From assembly GCA_002328295.1 (NCBI GenBank), contig DCXE01000078.1, positions 1-14,688 on the forward strand: a stretch of 14,688 nucleotides of DNA, given 5' to 3'. This document shows positions 1 through 6,105 of the stretch, piece by piece (the first letter of the stretch is position 1; every line of letters begins with the position of its first letter). Origin of the DNA: Candidatus Peribacter sp. UBA2144. GTDB taxonomy: Bacteria; Patescibacteriota; Gracilibacteria; Peribacterales; Peribacteraceae. The translations under genes were made by a program, and so were the position numbers. Under the pieces are notes generated by a model, which was not told where the DNA came from, ran no database searches, and was given only the letters and a program-made list of their open reading frames with translations.

Positions 1-90
1 GTGAATAGTTAATAGTTAATAGTGAATAATGCGTATGCTAGAATTCACATATATTTCAAGTGGCTAACTATTCACTATTCACTATTCACT
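1..90. repeat. Heptamer-based inverted repeat upstream of def
   Basis: The left arm (1-28) is built from 7-bp units GAATAGT/TAATAGT. The right arm (64-90) carries the reverse complement of such units, around a unique core of about 35 bp. The arms pair imperfectly because the units vary. The element ends just before the TTG start of def, so it supplies or separates that gene's upstream region. A closely related unit series occurs inside guaA at 6620-6652. Confidence 0.8.
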
Positions 91-96
91 TAAATT

Positions 97-588
97 TTGG
101 CTATTCTTCCCATCCAAACCGGCACTGATAACCCCATCCTTCGCCAAAAGACGGAGAAGATTCCAAAGGTAACTAAAGAAATCACAAAGCTTATAAAAGA
201 TATGGAAGATACGCTTAAGGATGAAAACGGACTTGGAATCGCAGCAAATCAGGTCGGGCAAGCACTTAGGATGTGCCTCGCGAAGTTTAATGGCAAAACC
301 AACGTTCTAATCAATGTGGAAATCACTTGGCGAGGGGAAGAAACAGATGTTGTGGAAGAAGGGCGCCTTAGCCTTCCGGATATTAATGTAAAAGTAGAAA
401 GACCGACTGAAATTACAATCACTTACTTGAATGAAAAAGGTGAGGAGAATGAAAGGAAGCTAACTGGAATGGATGCCCGTATAGTCCAACACGAAGTGGA
501 TCATCTGGATAATATCCTGATCACAGATTACCAACAACACGCTTCGCTCTCAACAATCGACAATCAACAATCAACTTTTGATCTTTAA
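97..588 (+). CDS. def: Peptide deformylase (metal-ligand Cys replaced by Arg)
   Basis: The family removes the N-terminal formyl group from nascent proteins in the cytosol. The 163 aa protein matches the usual family length (E. coli 169). Motif 1 GLGIAANQ lies at residues 45-52 and motif 3 QHEVDH at 131-136, giving His132, Glu133 and His136. Motif 2, normally EGCLS, reads EGRLSLP at 88-94, so the third metal ligand is Arg90 (CGC at 364-366) where E. coli has Cys90. TGC to CGC is one base change. The protein may be inactive or altered, or this may be a sequence error. The start is TTG, chosen because it gives the family N-terminus (ILPIQTGTDNPILR) and no ATG precedes it. The last dozen residues are encoded by a short repeat patch (about 551-580). 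gatB follows on the same strand after a palindrome-rich gap. Confidence 0.92.
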   Translation: MAILPIQTGTDNPILRQKTEKIPKVTKEITKLIKDMEDTLKDENGLGIAANQVGQALRMCLAKFNGKTNVLINVEITWRGEETDVVEEGRLSLPDINVKVERPTEITITYLNEKGEENERKLTGMDARIVQHEVDHLDNILITDYQQHASLSTIDNQQSTFDL

Positions 589-607
589 ATAACCAAAAAG
601 TTGATTG
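568..607. repeat. 12-bp inverted repeat spanning the def stop codon
   Basis: CAATCAACTTTT (568-579) pairs perfectly with AAAAGTTGATTG (596-607) across a 16-nt loop that contains the TAA stop of def. The left arm belongs to a CAATCAA/CAATCGA repeat patch that encodes the deformylase C-terminus. No T-run follows the right arm, so a classical rho-independent terminator is not supported. The architecture resembles the repeat elements at 1-90 and 10920-10988. Confidence 0.7.
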
Positions 608-613
608 CCGAAA

Positions 614-660
614 GTCCGCCGAGGGCGGACGTGTTGACAGCGAGTCCCGAAAATCGGGAC
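614..660. repeat. Two small GC-rich palindromes between def and gatB
   Basis: GTCCGCC-GAG-GGCGGAC (614-630) and GTCCCGA-AAA-TCGGGAC (644-660) are perfect 7-bp stems with 3-nt loops, separated by 13 nt. Neither is followed by a T-run. They look like dispersed palindromic repeats rather than terminators, and they may fold in the def-gatB transcript. Confidence 0.75.
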
Positions 661-703
661 GAGCGTGTTGCTTGTTAAACATCATAACGTTAATCTCTTA
701 CCA

Positions 704-2140
704 ATGCCTGATCTAGAGACCGTCATCGGTTTAGAAGTCCACGCGCAGATGAACACGAAATCCAAGATGTTCTGCGGATGCGATAATGATGCATTTGGGA
801 AGCCGCCTAATACTACTGTTTGCCCAATCTGCATGGGGCACCCCGGTACTCTTCCCGCTCCGAATGAGGAAGCAATCAAAAAGGCAATGAAAGCTTCGCT
901 CGCAATTGGATGCAAAATACAGGAAGAGAATCATTTTGATCGAAAGCATTACTTCTATCCAGATCTACCTCCCGGTTTCCAAATCAGCCAATACGACTTC
1001 CCTCTTTCAACGAAAGGTGAAGTTAAATTTAATATTTCTGACGATAGTGGAAACAAAGTTGGTGATGTACGAGTTTGTGGAATTACAAGACTGCACATGG
1101 AGAACGATGCCGGGAAACTGACTCATAGGGGCGAGAAGACACTATGTGATTACAATCGAGCTGGAACGCCTCTTGTGGAGATTGTTACTGAACCAGATTT
1201 AAGGTCGCCTGAGGAGGCTGTAGCATTTGCACAAGAACTCAGGAGGATTTTAATCGCAGTTAATTCATCGGAAGCAGATATGTTCAAAGGGATGATGCGC
1301 TTTGATGCATCAGTTTCGCTAAGGGAGAAGGGATCCAAGAAACTTAATCCGCGAAGCGAGATAAAAAACCTTAACTCATTCAAATCATTAGAAAGGGCCC
1401 TGACTTACGAGATTAAGAGACTTGGTAAGAAGTGGGAAGAAGAAGGCGGACCTCTGAAGAATGACATTACAGTCGGTTGGGTTGATGATGATGAACAGAC
1501 GAAAATGCTTCGCGACAAAGAGACTGCTATGGATTACAGGTATTTCCCGGAACCCGATATTCCACCTCTTAGGTTTACAAAGAAAGATATAGAGAAATTG
1601 AAAGCTGAGATGCCAGCTCTTCCGAGCGAGCTAAAGCTTAAGTATGAGGAGATGGGACTGGAAGACTTTGAAGTTAGAATGCTTATTGATCAACCGTACT
1701 TCAGAATTATTTTTGATAAAGTTGCTGAGGAGACGAAAGATGTTAAGCGCTCAAGAAGCATTGTTCTAACTCAGTTGGCGGGATTCATTAAATCTGATGA
1801 CGGAAAGGAAAAGCCTGACGAGGATTTTGTAACTGAGCAAATTATTGCGCTAATAGCCGATGAGCGCATTACAAAGAATCAGGAAAAAGAGTATTTGAAG
1901 GATATTGTTGATGGAATGACTGTGGAGCAGATTGTAAAAGATAAAGGCGTGAGAGATGTTGATGAAAGCGAGATGGAGGAGTTGATCGAAAAAGCAATCG
2001 AAGCAAATCCTCAGGCAGTTGAGTCTTTCAAAGCCGGCAAAGAACAAGCCATCGGCGCAATCGTCGGCTGGGTTATGAAGGAAAGCGGAGGTCAGGCGGA
2101 TCCGGCGAGAGTTAATGAAATGCTGAAGAAGAAATTATAG
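704..2140 (+). CDS. gatB: Aspartyl/glutamyl-tRNA amidotransferase subunit B
   Basis: GatB is part of the GatCAB complex that converts Glu-tRNA(Gln) or Asp-tRNA(Asn) to the amide form, with ammonia from GatA. From ATG 704 the protein has 478 aa, the usual length. It begins with the family sequence (ETVIGLEVHAQ). A four-Cys zinc site is seen at C24, C26, C40 and C43. The catalytic region includes KHYFYPDLPPGFQISQY (81-97), HMENDAGK near 131 and the GatB signature DYNRAGTPLVEI (149-160). The C-terminal YqeY-like tail is present (GKEQAIGAIVGWVMKESGG). An upstream in-frame GTG at 665 would add 13 unconserved residues encoded in the repeat zone, so ATG 704 is preferred, although no clear ribosome-binding site precedes it. 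gatA and gatC are not in the window. A terminator follows directly. Confidence 0.97.
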   Translation: MPDLETVIGLEVHAQMNTKSKMFCGCDNDAFGKPPNTTVCPICMGHPGTLPAPNEEAIKKAMKASLAIGCKIQEENHFDRKHYFYPDLPPGFQISQYDFPLSTKGEVKFNISDDSGNKVGDVRVCGITRLHMENDAGKLTHRGEKTLCDYNRAGTPLVEIVTEPDLRSPEEAVAFAQELRRILIAVNSSEADMFKGMMRFDASVSLREKGSKKLNPRSEIKNLNSFKSLERALTYEIKRLGKKWEEEGGPLKNDITVGWVDDDEQTKMLRDKETAMDYRYFPEPDIPPLRFTKKDIEKLKAEMPALPSELKLKYEEMGLEDFEVRMLIDQPYFRIIFDKVAEETKDVKRSRSIVLTQLAGFIKSDDGKEKPDEDFVTEQIIALIADERITKNQEKEYLKDIVDGMTVEQIVKDKGVRDVDESEMEELIEKAIEANPQAVESFKAGKEQAIGAIVGWVMKESGGQADPARVNEMLKKKL

Positions 2141-2143
2141 TAC

Positions 2144-2173
2144 TGTCACCCTGAGCCCTGTCGAAGGGTGACA
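2144..2173. repeat. Dispersed-type palindrome (TGTCACCCT arms)
   Basis: TGTCACCCT (2144-2152) pairs with AGGGTGACA (2165-2173) around a 12-nt loop carrying GAGCCCTGTCGA. From memory, this CCCTGAGCC-TGTCGAAGGG type is a widely dispersed intergenic palindrome in environmental bacterial genomes. It lies 4 nt after the gatB stop and just before the terminator stem. Confidence 0.7.
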
Positions 2174-2177
2174 GGAC

Positions 2178-2216
2178 GTGTCATGGTTCGACAGAGCTCA
2201 CCATGACACTTTTTTT
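2178..2216 (+). terminator. Rho-independent terminator of gatB
   Basis: GTGTCATGG (2178-2186) pairs perfectly with CCATGACAC (2201-2209), followed at once by seven T residues (2210-2216). The 14-nt loop is longer than typical. The T-run lies on the plus-strand side, so it terminates def/gatB transcription. The same stem lies just beyond the efp stop codon (2223) but lacks a T-run in that direction. Confidence 0.8.
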
Positions 2217-2222
2217 GTTACA

Positions 2223-2780
2223 TCAAACCCTTTCCATATAAACCCCCGTCTCCGTATTAACCTTGACGGTGTCTCCTTCGTTTATGAATAACGGAACCGA
2301 GACTTTAGCTCCGCTTTCAAGTTCTGCAAATTTAGTTCCTCCCGCCGCAGTGTCGCCTTTTACTCCGGGAGGAGTTTCTATTACTTTCAGATTAACAGTA
2401 GACGGAAGCTGGATTCCAATTGGATTTTCTCCGAATACCAGAGCATCCACTTCTTGCCCTTCCACCAAAAGCTTTGCACCTTCTCCTACCACATCTGAGC
2501 TTAATTCAAACTGATCGTAGGAAGTTAAATCCATGAATGTAAAACTATCTCCGGACGAATAAAGATACTGACATTTCTTGTATCCTACATCCGCCGGCTC
2601 CAACTTATCATTTCCCTGGAAAGTCTTTTGGATTACGTTTCCGGTTTTTAAATTCTTAAGCTTTGTAGCCATCACACCTCCTTGGCGTCCCTGTTTGCTA
2701 AACCTATTCCAAGTGATCAGATAAGGCTCGCCATCTACAACGACTGCGCGACCAGTTTTGAGTTCAGCAATAACGTACAT
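2223..2780 (-). CDS. efp: Elongation factor P (Arg at the loop tip)
   Basis: EF-P binds between the ribosomal P and E sites and relieves stalling at polyproline. The 185 aa from ATG 2780 (MYVIAELKTG) fit the three-domain, tRNA-shaped family. The KOW-like N-terminal domain, middle OB domain and C-terminal OB end (GDTVKVNTETGVYMERV) are all recognisable. Ungapped comparison with E. coli (VKPGKGQA) puts Arg32, within SKQGRQGG, at the position of modified Lys34. An Arg tip is the hallmark of EarP-rhamnosylated EF-P in Pseudomonas-type bacteria (KSGRNAA loop); no EarP gene is in the window. An ATG at 2789 would add three residues (MFG); 2780 fits the family better. The gene lies 46 bp downstream of the FecR-like gene on the same strand, probably in one operon with the sigma factor. 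Confidence 0.96.
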   Translation of the reverse strand: MYVIAELKTGRAVVVDGEPYLITWNRFSKQGRQGGVMATKLKNLKTGNVIQKTFQGNDKLEPADVGYKKCQYLYSSGDSFTFMDLTSYDQFELSSDVVGEGAKLLVEGQEVDALVFGENPIGIQLPSTVNLKVIETPPGVKGDTAAGGTKFAELESGAKVSVPLFINEGDTVKVNTETGVYMERV

Positions 2781-2826
2781 GCCAAACATTTTGTTGATTC
2801 AACTCTTTTCAGTCAAGGAAAAGAAT

Positions 2827-4749
2827 CTAAATCGTTGTTCCCGCCGCGCGCTCCCACTGCAGTCTGATAATTTCCTTTCTGACCTTGAGCGGGAACTCTT
2901 CCGGTCCATCAGGTAGTACAAATCTGAGCTTTCGAAGGACTCGACCCTGATCCGGGTGGCCTTCTAGAGCTTTGAACTCTGCTTTTAATTGGTTAATTCT
3001 TGAACGCGCCATATGGAACACAAATATTCTTTCGCGGATGCTTTGTACGATCTTCATTATTTCTTCTTCGGTAAGCACCGGTACAGAATCGTTATCCGGA
3101 GGCAGATAAATGCGCACTCCTTCCAGAATTTCTGAATCCACTACTCCTCCCCTCGCGCTGAGCTCTTCCAACAAGAATGCAAACTCAGACAAAAGCATCT
3201 TCGCTTCTTTGCGAACTTCCGGACGAAGATCAGATTCACCTAAGCTAAGAACTGTTAAGTGATCGGAAAGATCTATCCATACACTTTTAAGTCCAATTGC
3301 TCCTTCCTCATCAAGCTTATTAATAAGTGCAGTAATAGTATCAACAACCAAAACTCCCTCCACATCAGCCGTGCTTACAGATCCATTCGGAATGGATGCA
3401 CTGACTTCTAATATTGCTTGCTTGATTGGATAAGTATCATCACTTGGAAGTACTGCAGCGATTTCGCTGGCCTCTGCCGCAAGAGATTGATCGATAAGAG
3501 CTCGAACAAGTGCATCTCCTGATCCCGTTGCAACTGCATGCAAAGCATCACGATACGCTTCTAAAGAAATCTGAACTTCTATCGTATCACCTTCATCAAG
3601 AAGAGCGACTGCTTCATCCAATCTGGACCCTGCGTGTTCCAGTTTCTTTTGTGTTTTTGCTCCTTCTCCGAACGTCAAAAGAACATCTACTTTTTCCGCA
3701 ATCCTCTTTGCAGGATATAGAATTGATGTAGGCAAAATGCCTGCTTGTGCTGCTCTGCGTTCTCTCTGGATCTGCGCAATGGACCTGCGGTGTACAGCAT
3801 CCCTGTTCAAGTTTTGCCTTGCCCAGAGCTCTTCGTAATGTGCATTTGGAATTCTTTTTACAATCAAATTTTCACTCTCAGAAAGTTCTGTTCTTTCTCC
3901 AGAAACCAAATGAATATCAGTATCACCTCTCTGAATGCGCGCTCTGCGATCCCATATTTTAACGGCTACTTTTTCACCTTCTATTATAGATACGCTTCCC
4001 TCGTTTACCGTTACCAGCCCATAGTCTGTTCGAACTCTTACTCCTCTAATAGGAGCGGGTATAAGACCTTGAACCCAAATATTCCCCGTCATCAATGTAA
4101 GTGTTGCAGCGCTGTCCCCATCGAATGCCGGATCCTGCGTGTCGTGTACCTGAACAGTTGTCCATGGAGCAAGCCTGACAACTGAATCATCTCGGAAAAC
4201 TATACTTGCTTCACCCTCATGCGTCCTAAGAAGTGTTCCAGGCTCCAGCTCGATATCCTTCGCGACCGGTTGCCATAGTTTTCCAACAGAAACCGTTACC
4301 TCCCCTCTTGTGGGCATTAGTATCACAGCATCCAAAGCTGCTGTTCGTGGAGCTATCAGAATCTGAGGACCTAGCTTCACACACAAGGCCATAAGGACGG
4401 CTGTCACTACCCATTTGAACGTAGTGTGTCTTACAGGTACAGGAACGACTTGACTCTGCGAAAATCTCTGTTTGAAATGCAAACTGAGTTCCGGAGGAGG
4501 AGTAAGAATAACTTTTAGCTTTTCAAGTATATCTATGCTCTCCTTTGCCTCAATACTACTTAAAATACGGGCCCAAACCCGCATTTTAGTTGATTCTGAT
4601 GGTACTAGTGACTGCTTTACCCCCTCCATAATCTCTCCCTGGTTCATCCTACATTGAATCTCGCCCCAAATACGCTCTTTGACCCTACCTGATGGTGCGA
4701 GGTCTCTTTCGAGCCTGTTTTTAAGCGCATCTTCGAGCATTTCCGGCAT
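2827..4749 (-). CDS. FecR/DUF5667-like membrane protein, probable anti-sigma factor
   Basis: This 640 aa protein probably holds the adjacent ECF sigma factor at the membrane. The cytosolic N-terminus carries three degenerate copies of a helical motif (about residues 5-36, 41-67 and 74-98), of the form LK-x-x-L-x-P followed by K-x-R-hydrophobic. One transmembrane segment lies at about 111-131 (FKWVVTAVLMALCVKLG). A FecR-like beta domain follows at about 145-290 (MPTRGEVTV, LRTHEGEASIVFRDDSVVRL, VRTDYGLVTVNEGSVSI). A DUF5667-like helical segment spans about 341-410, starting ILYPAKRIAEKVDVLLTF and containing SLEAYRDAL. The rest, to 640, is charged, helical and unrecognised. It begins 25 bp after the sigma gene, a spacing typical of a sigma/anti-sigma pair. 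No zinc anti-sigma HxxxCxxC motif is seen, so the sigma-binding mode is inferred from context. Confidence 0.85.
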   Translation of the reverse strand: MPEMLEDALKNRLERDLAPSGRVKERIWGEIQCRMNQGEIMEGVKQSLVPSESTKMRVWARILSSIEAKESIDILEKLKVILTPPPELSLHFKQRFSQSQVVPVPVRHTTFKWVVTAVLMALCVKLGPQILIAPRTAALDAVILMPTRGEVTVSVGKLWQPVAKDIELEPGTLLRTHEGEASIVFRDDSVVRLAPWTTVQVHDTQDPAFDGDSAATLTLMTGNIWVQGLIPAPIRGVRVRTDYGLVTVNEGSVSIIEGEKVAVKIWDRRARIQRGDTDIHLVSGERTELSESENLIVKRIPNAHYEELWARQNLNRDAVHRRSIAQIQRERRAAQAGILPTSILYPAKRIAEKVDVLLTFGEGAKTQKKLEHAGSRLDEAVALLDEGDTIEVQISLEAYRDALHAVATGSGDALVRALIDQSLAAEASEIAAVLPSDDTYPIKQAILEVSASIPNGSVSTADVEGVLVVDTITALINKLDEEGAIGLKSVWIDLSDHLTVLSLGESDLRPEVRKEAKMLLSEFAFLLEELSARGGVVDSEILEGVRIYLPPDNDSVPVLTEEEIMKIVQSIRERIFVFHMARSRINQLKAEFKALEGHPDQGRVLRKLRFVLPDGPEEFPLKVRKEIIRLQWERAAGTTI

Positions 4750-4774
4750 ATAAAACGATAATAAAGGGCTAGCG

Positions 4775-5344
4775 TTACAGATTTTCCTCCATTCCTGGAG
4801 GTAATTCTTCTTTAAGTTTTTTAAGTGCCCGGAATTTAAGGACTCTTACCGAGCCTTCGGAACATCTGAGTACTTTTGCAGCTTCCTCATGCGACAAATC
4901 GGCAATGAAGCACAGAGACAAAATGTCATAATATCTCCTTGGCAGCTTATCCATCGCTTCTCGTACGATTTTAAGCAGGAACATACGGTTTGCCTCTGTA
5001 TCTGCACGATTTTCCTTATCCGTATCAACCAGAGCATCATCGATTTCTTCCCATGTTTTAGACGTTCTGTAGGTATCGATAATCTCGTTTCTTGCGATTC
5101 TAAACAGCCATGCTCCAAATGGGACTCCTTTCTGCTCCTTGAACATATGTAGCTTTTCCCATGCTTTTACGAATATCTCTGCAACCAGATCCTCTGCCAC
5201 TTCCGACGGAACTCGCAATGCCGCATATCTGTAAATCTGGTTGAAGTAGTGGTCGTAAATCTTGGAGTAAGATTCCGTGCACCCGTCTTTCGCTTTTTTT
5301 ACGAGCTCAAGTATCGCCTGTTCTTTGGTGTCCAGAGGACTCAT
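4775..5344 (-). CDS. ECF-type (sigma-70 family) RNA polymerase sigma factor
   Basis: This 189 aa protein directs RNA polymerase to a dedicated promoter set. Region 2 spans roughly residues 25-90 (YFNQIYRYAALRV, EDLVAEIFVKAWEKL, FGAWLFRIARNEIIDTYR). Region 4 spans about 130-180 (MDKLPRRYYDILSLCF, LSHEEAAKVLRCSEGSVRV, a helix-turn-helix). Regions 1 and 3 are missing, as in group 4/ECF factors. ATG 5344 is chosen because region 2 begins about 25 residues in. The open frame runs back to 5455, but those 37 residues are not sigma-like and overlap the divergent orphan gene. A TATACT box lies 9 nt upstream of the ATG, which would give an almost leaderless mRNA. The FecR-like gene follows, suggesting release of the sigma factor on an envelope signal. 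Confidence 0.93.
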   Translation of the reverse strand: MSPLDTKEQAILELVKKAKDGCTESYSKIYDHYFNQIYRYAALRVPSEVAEDLVAEIFVKAWEKLHMFKEQKGVPFGAWLFRIARNEIIDTYRTSKTWEEIDDALVDTDKENRADTEANRMFLLKIVREAMDKLPRRYYDILSLCFIADLSHEEAAKVLRCSEGSVRVLKFRALKKLKEELPPGMEENL

Positions 5345-5353
5345 GAGACCGCA

Positions 5354-5359
5354 AGTATA
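5354..5359 (-). promoter_or_regulatory. Possible -10 box of the sigma factor gene
   Basis: TATACT on the minus strand ends 9 nt before the ATG at 5344, with no Shine-Dalgarno sequence between. No convincing -35 hexamer is seen at 16-18 nt. The position fits a leaderless transcript with a TANNNT-type -10 box. Confidence 0.35.
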
Positions 5360-5437
5360 GGGAAATTGACGGCAAATCTGAAGGTAAAAGCCTGTAAAAT
5401 CGTTGACGATTAGGATGCCAAGAATAAGATCTCCGTT

Positions 5438-5896
5438 ATGAAACCCAGAATCCATCGACCGGCTGATGGAGAAGAGCCGCGTATGTCTATAATGAGAGGA
5501 GGTTTGTCTAATCGCAATAATTTAAGATTGAGCTCCCAACCAGAGGAACCAGCTAACAGTACTTCGGGGGGTTTTCTTAGATTTTTCAGTGATAGATTAG
5601 TCTCGCTTTGTTTTCCAAATGTTAATGGTGATGCTAAGTGTGTACTTGTTGATGAATCTGATGACGCAAATAATCCGAATAGAATAAACGAATTGGCAAC
5701 CAAGATTGCAAATGGGACTGTAGACGAAGCAATTCTGTTTCTTAACGAATGCAATCCTGCGGAATTATTCGAACTACTGATTAGAATAAGAGAAATACAA
5801 CCTTCATACTTGCAGGATATTTTAAACGAACTTGGTGACTCTAATAATCAACTAAAATCATACCTTGTTCACATAATATACGATCCATCATGGTAA
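5438..5896 (+). CDS. Orphan protein of unknown function, divergent from the sigma factor
   Basis: The product is not recognised. The 152 aa protein has no signal peptide or transmembrane segment. Residues 1-45 are polar and probably disordered. The C-terminal half, from about residue 80, looks like a compact helical domain (RINELATKIANGTVDEAILF, NPAELFELLIRIREIQP, YLQDILNELG). It is transcribed away from the sigma gene; the starts are 93 bp apart, so it could be a regulon member, which is inference. The start is uncertain: ATG 5438 is given, but ATG 5483 is preceded by GGAGAAGAG and ATG 5492 is also in frame. The overlapping reverse frame has no protein-like features. It ends in the spacer with three palindromes. 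Confidence 0.6.
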   Translation: MKPRIHRPADGEEPRMSIMRGGLSNRNNLRLSSQPEEPANSTSGGFLRFFSDRLVSLCFPNVNGDAKCVLVDESDDANNPNRINELATKIANGTVDEAILFLNECNPAELFELLIRIREIQPSYLQDILNELGDSNNQLKSYLVHIIYDPSW

Positions 5897-5938
5897 AGTA
5901 TTGCCAGCGATCCGCAAAACACAAGCGAGATGTAGCAC

Positions 5939-5959
5939 TGTATGTACAATGTACATACA
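5939..5959. repeat. Perfect palindrome TGTATGTAC-AAT-GTACATACA
   Basis: Two perfect 9-bp arms flank a 3-bp centre, in the convergent gap between the orphan gene and guaA. No T-run follows on either strand. It shares half-site TATGT...ACATA with the palindrome at 5993-6012, which would fit an operator pair better than a terminator. Confidence 0.6.
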
Positions 5960-5992
5960 ATAATTCATGCTTATTTGTATCAGTTATTATGT

Positions 5993-6012
5993 AGGTATGT
6001 GCGCACATACCT
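5993..6012. repeat. Perfect 20-bp palindrome AGGTATGTGC/GCACATACCT
   Basis: Ten-base arms with no spacer make a perfect two-fold symmetric site. It could be a dimeric regulator site or a cruciform/hairpin. It lies 54 bp after the first palindrome (centre to centre) and repeats its TATGT...ACATA half-sites. Confidence 0.6.
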
Positions 6013-6058
6013 TCTTAAAGTTACACCATGATTACTGTCATCGTTAAATTTAATAGTC

Positions 6059-6078
6059 AACTAATCAATTGATTAGTT
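6059..6078. repeat. Perfect 20-bp palindrome AACTAATCAA/TTGATTAGTT
   Basis: This is a perfect, AT-rich, spacer-less palindrome 28 bp past the guaA stop codon. It is not followed by a T-run in the guaA direction, so it is not a classical terminator. Its sequence is unrelated to the two palindromes further left in the same gap. Confidence 0.6.
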
Positions 6079-6105
6079 TACTTATAATAAATGTTAATTG
6101 TTGTT

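Noticed and set aside
568..607. Rho-independent terminator of def
   Set aside because: The 12-bp inverted repeat has a 16-nt loop and no T-run after the second arm; it matches the repeat-element plan instead.
665..703. GTG 665 as the gatB start
   Set aside because: The added 13 residues are not conserved in GatB and are encoded in the palindrome zone; ATG 704 gives the family N-terminus.
5345..5455. N-terminal extension of the sigma factor by 37 codons
   Set aside because: The extra residues are not sigma-like, lie before the normal start of region 2, and overlap the divergent gene; ATG 5344 fits the family.
5410..5754. Minus-strand frame of 114 codons opposite the orphan gene
   Set aside because: It has low protein character (Ser/Leu-rich, no domain), overlaps the sigma region and lies antisense to the better plus-strand frame.
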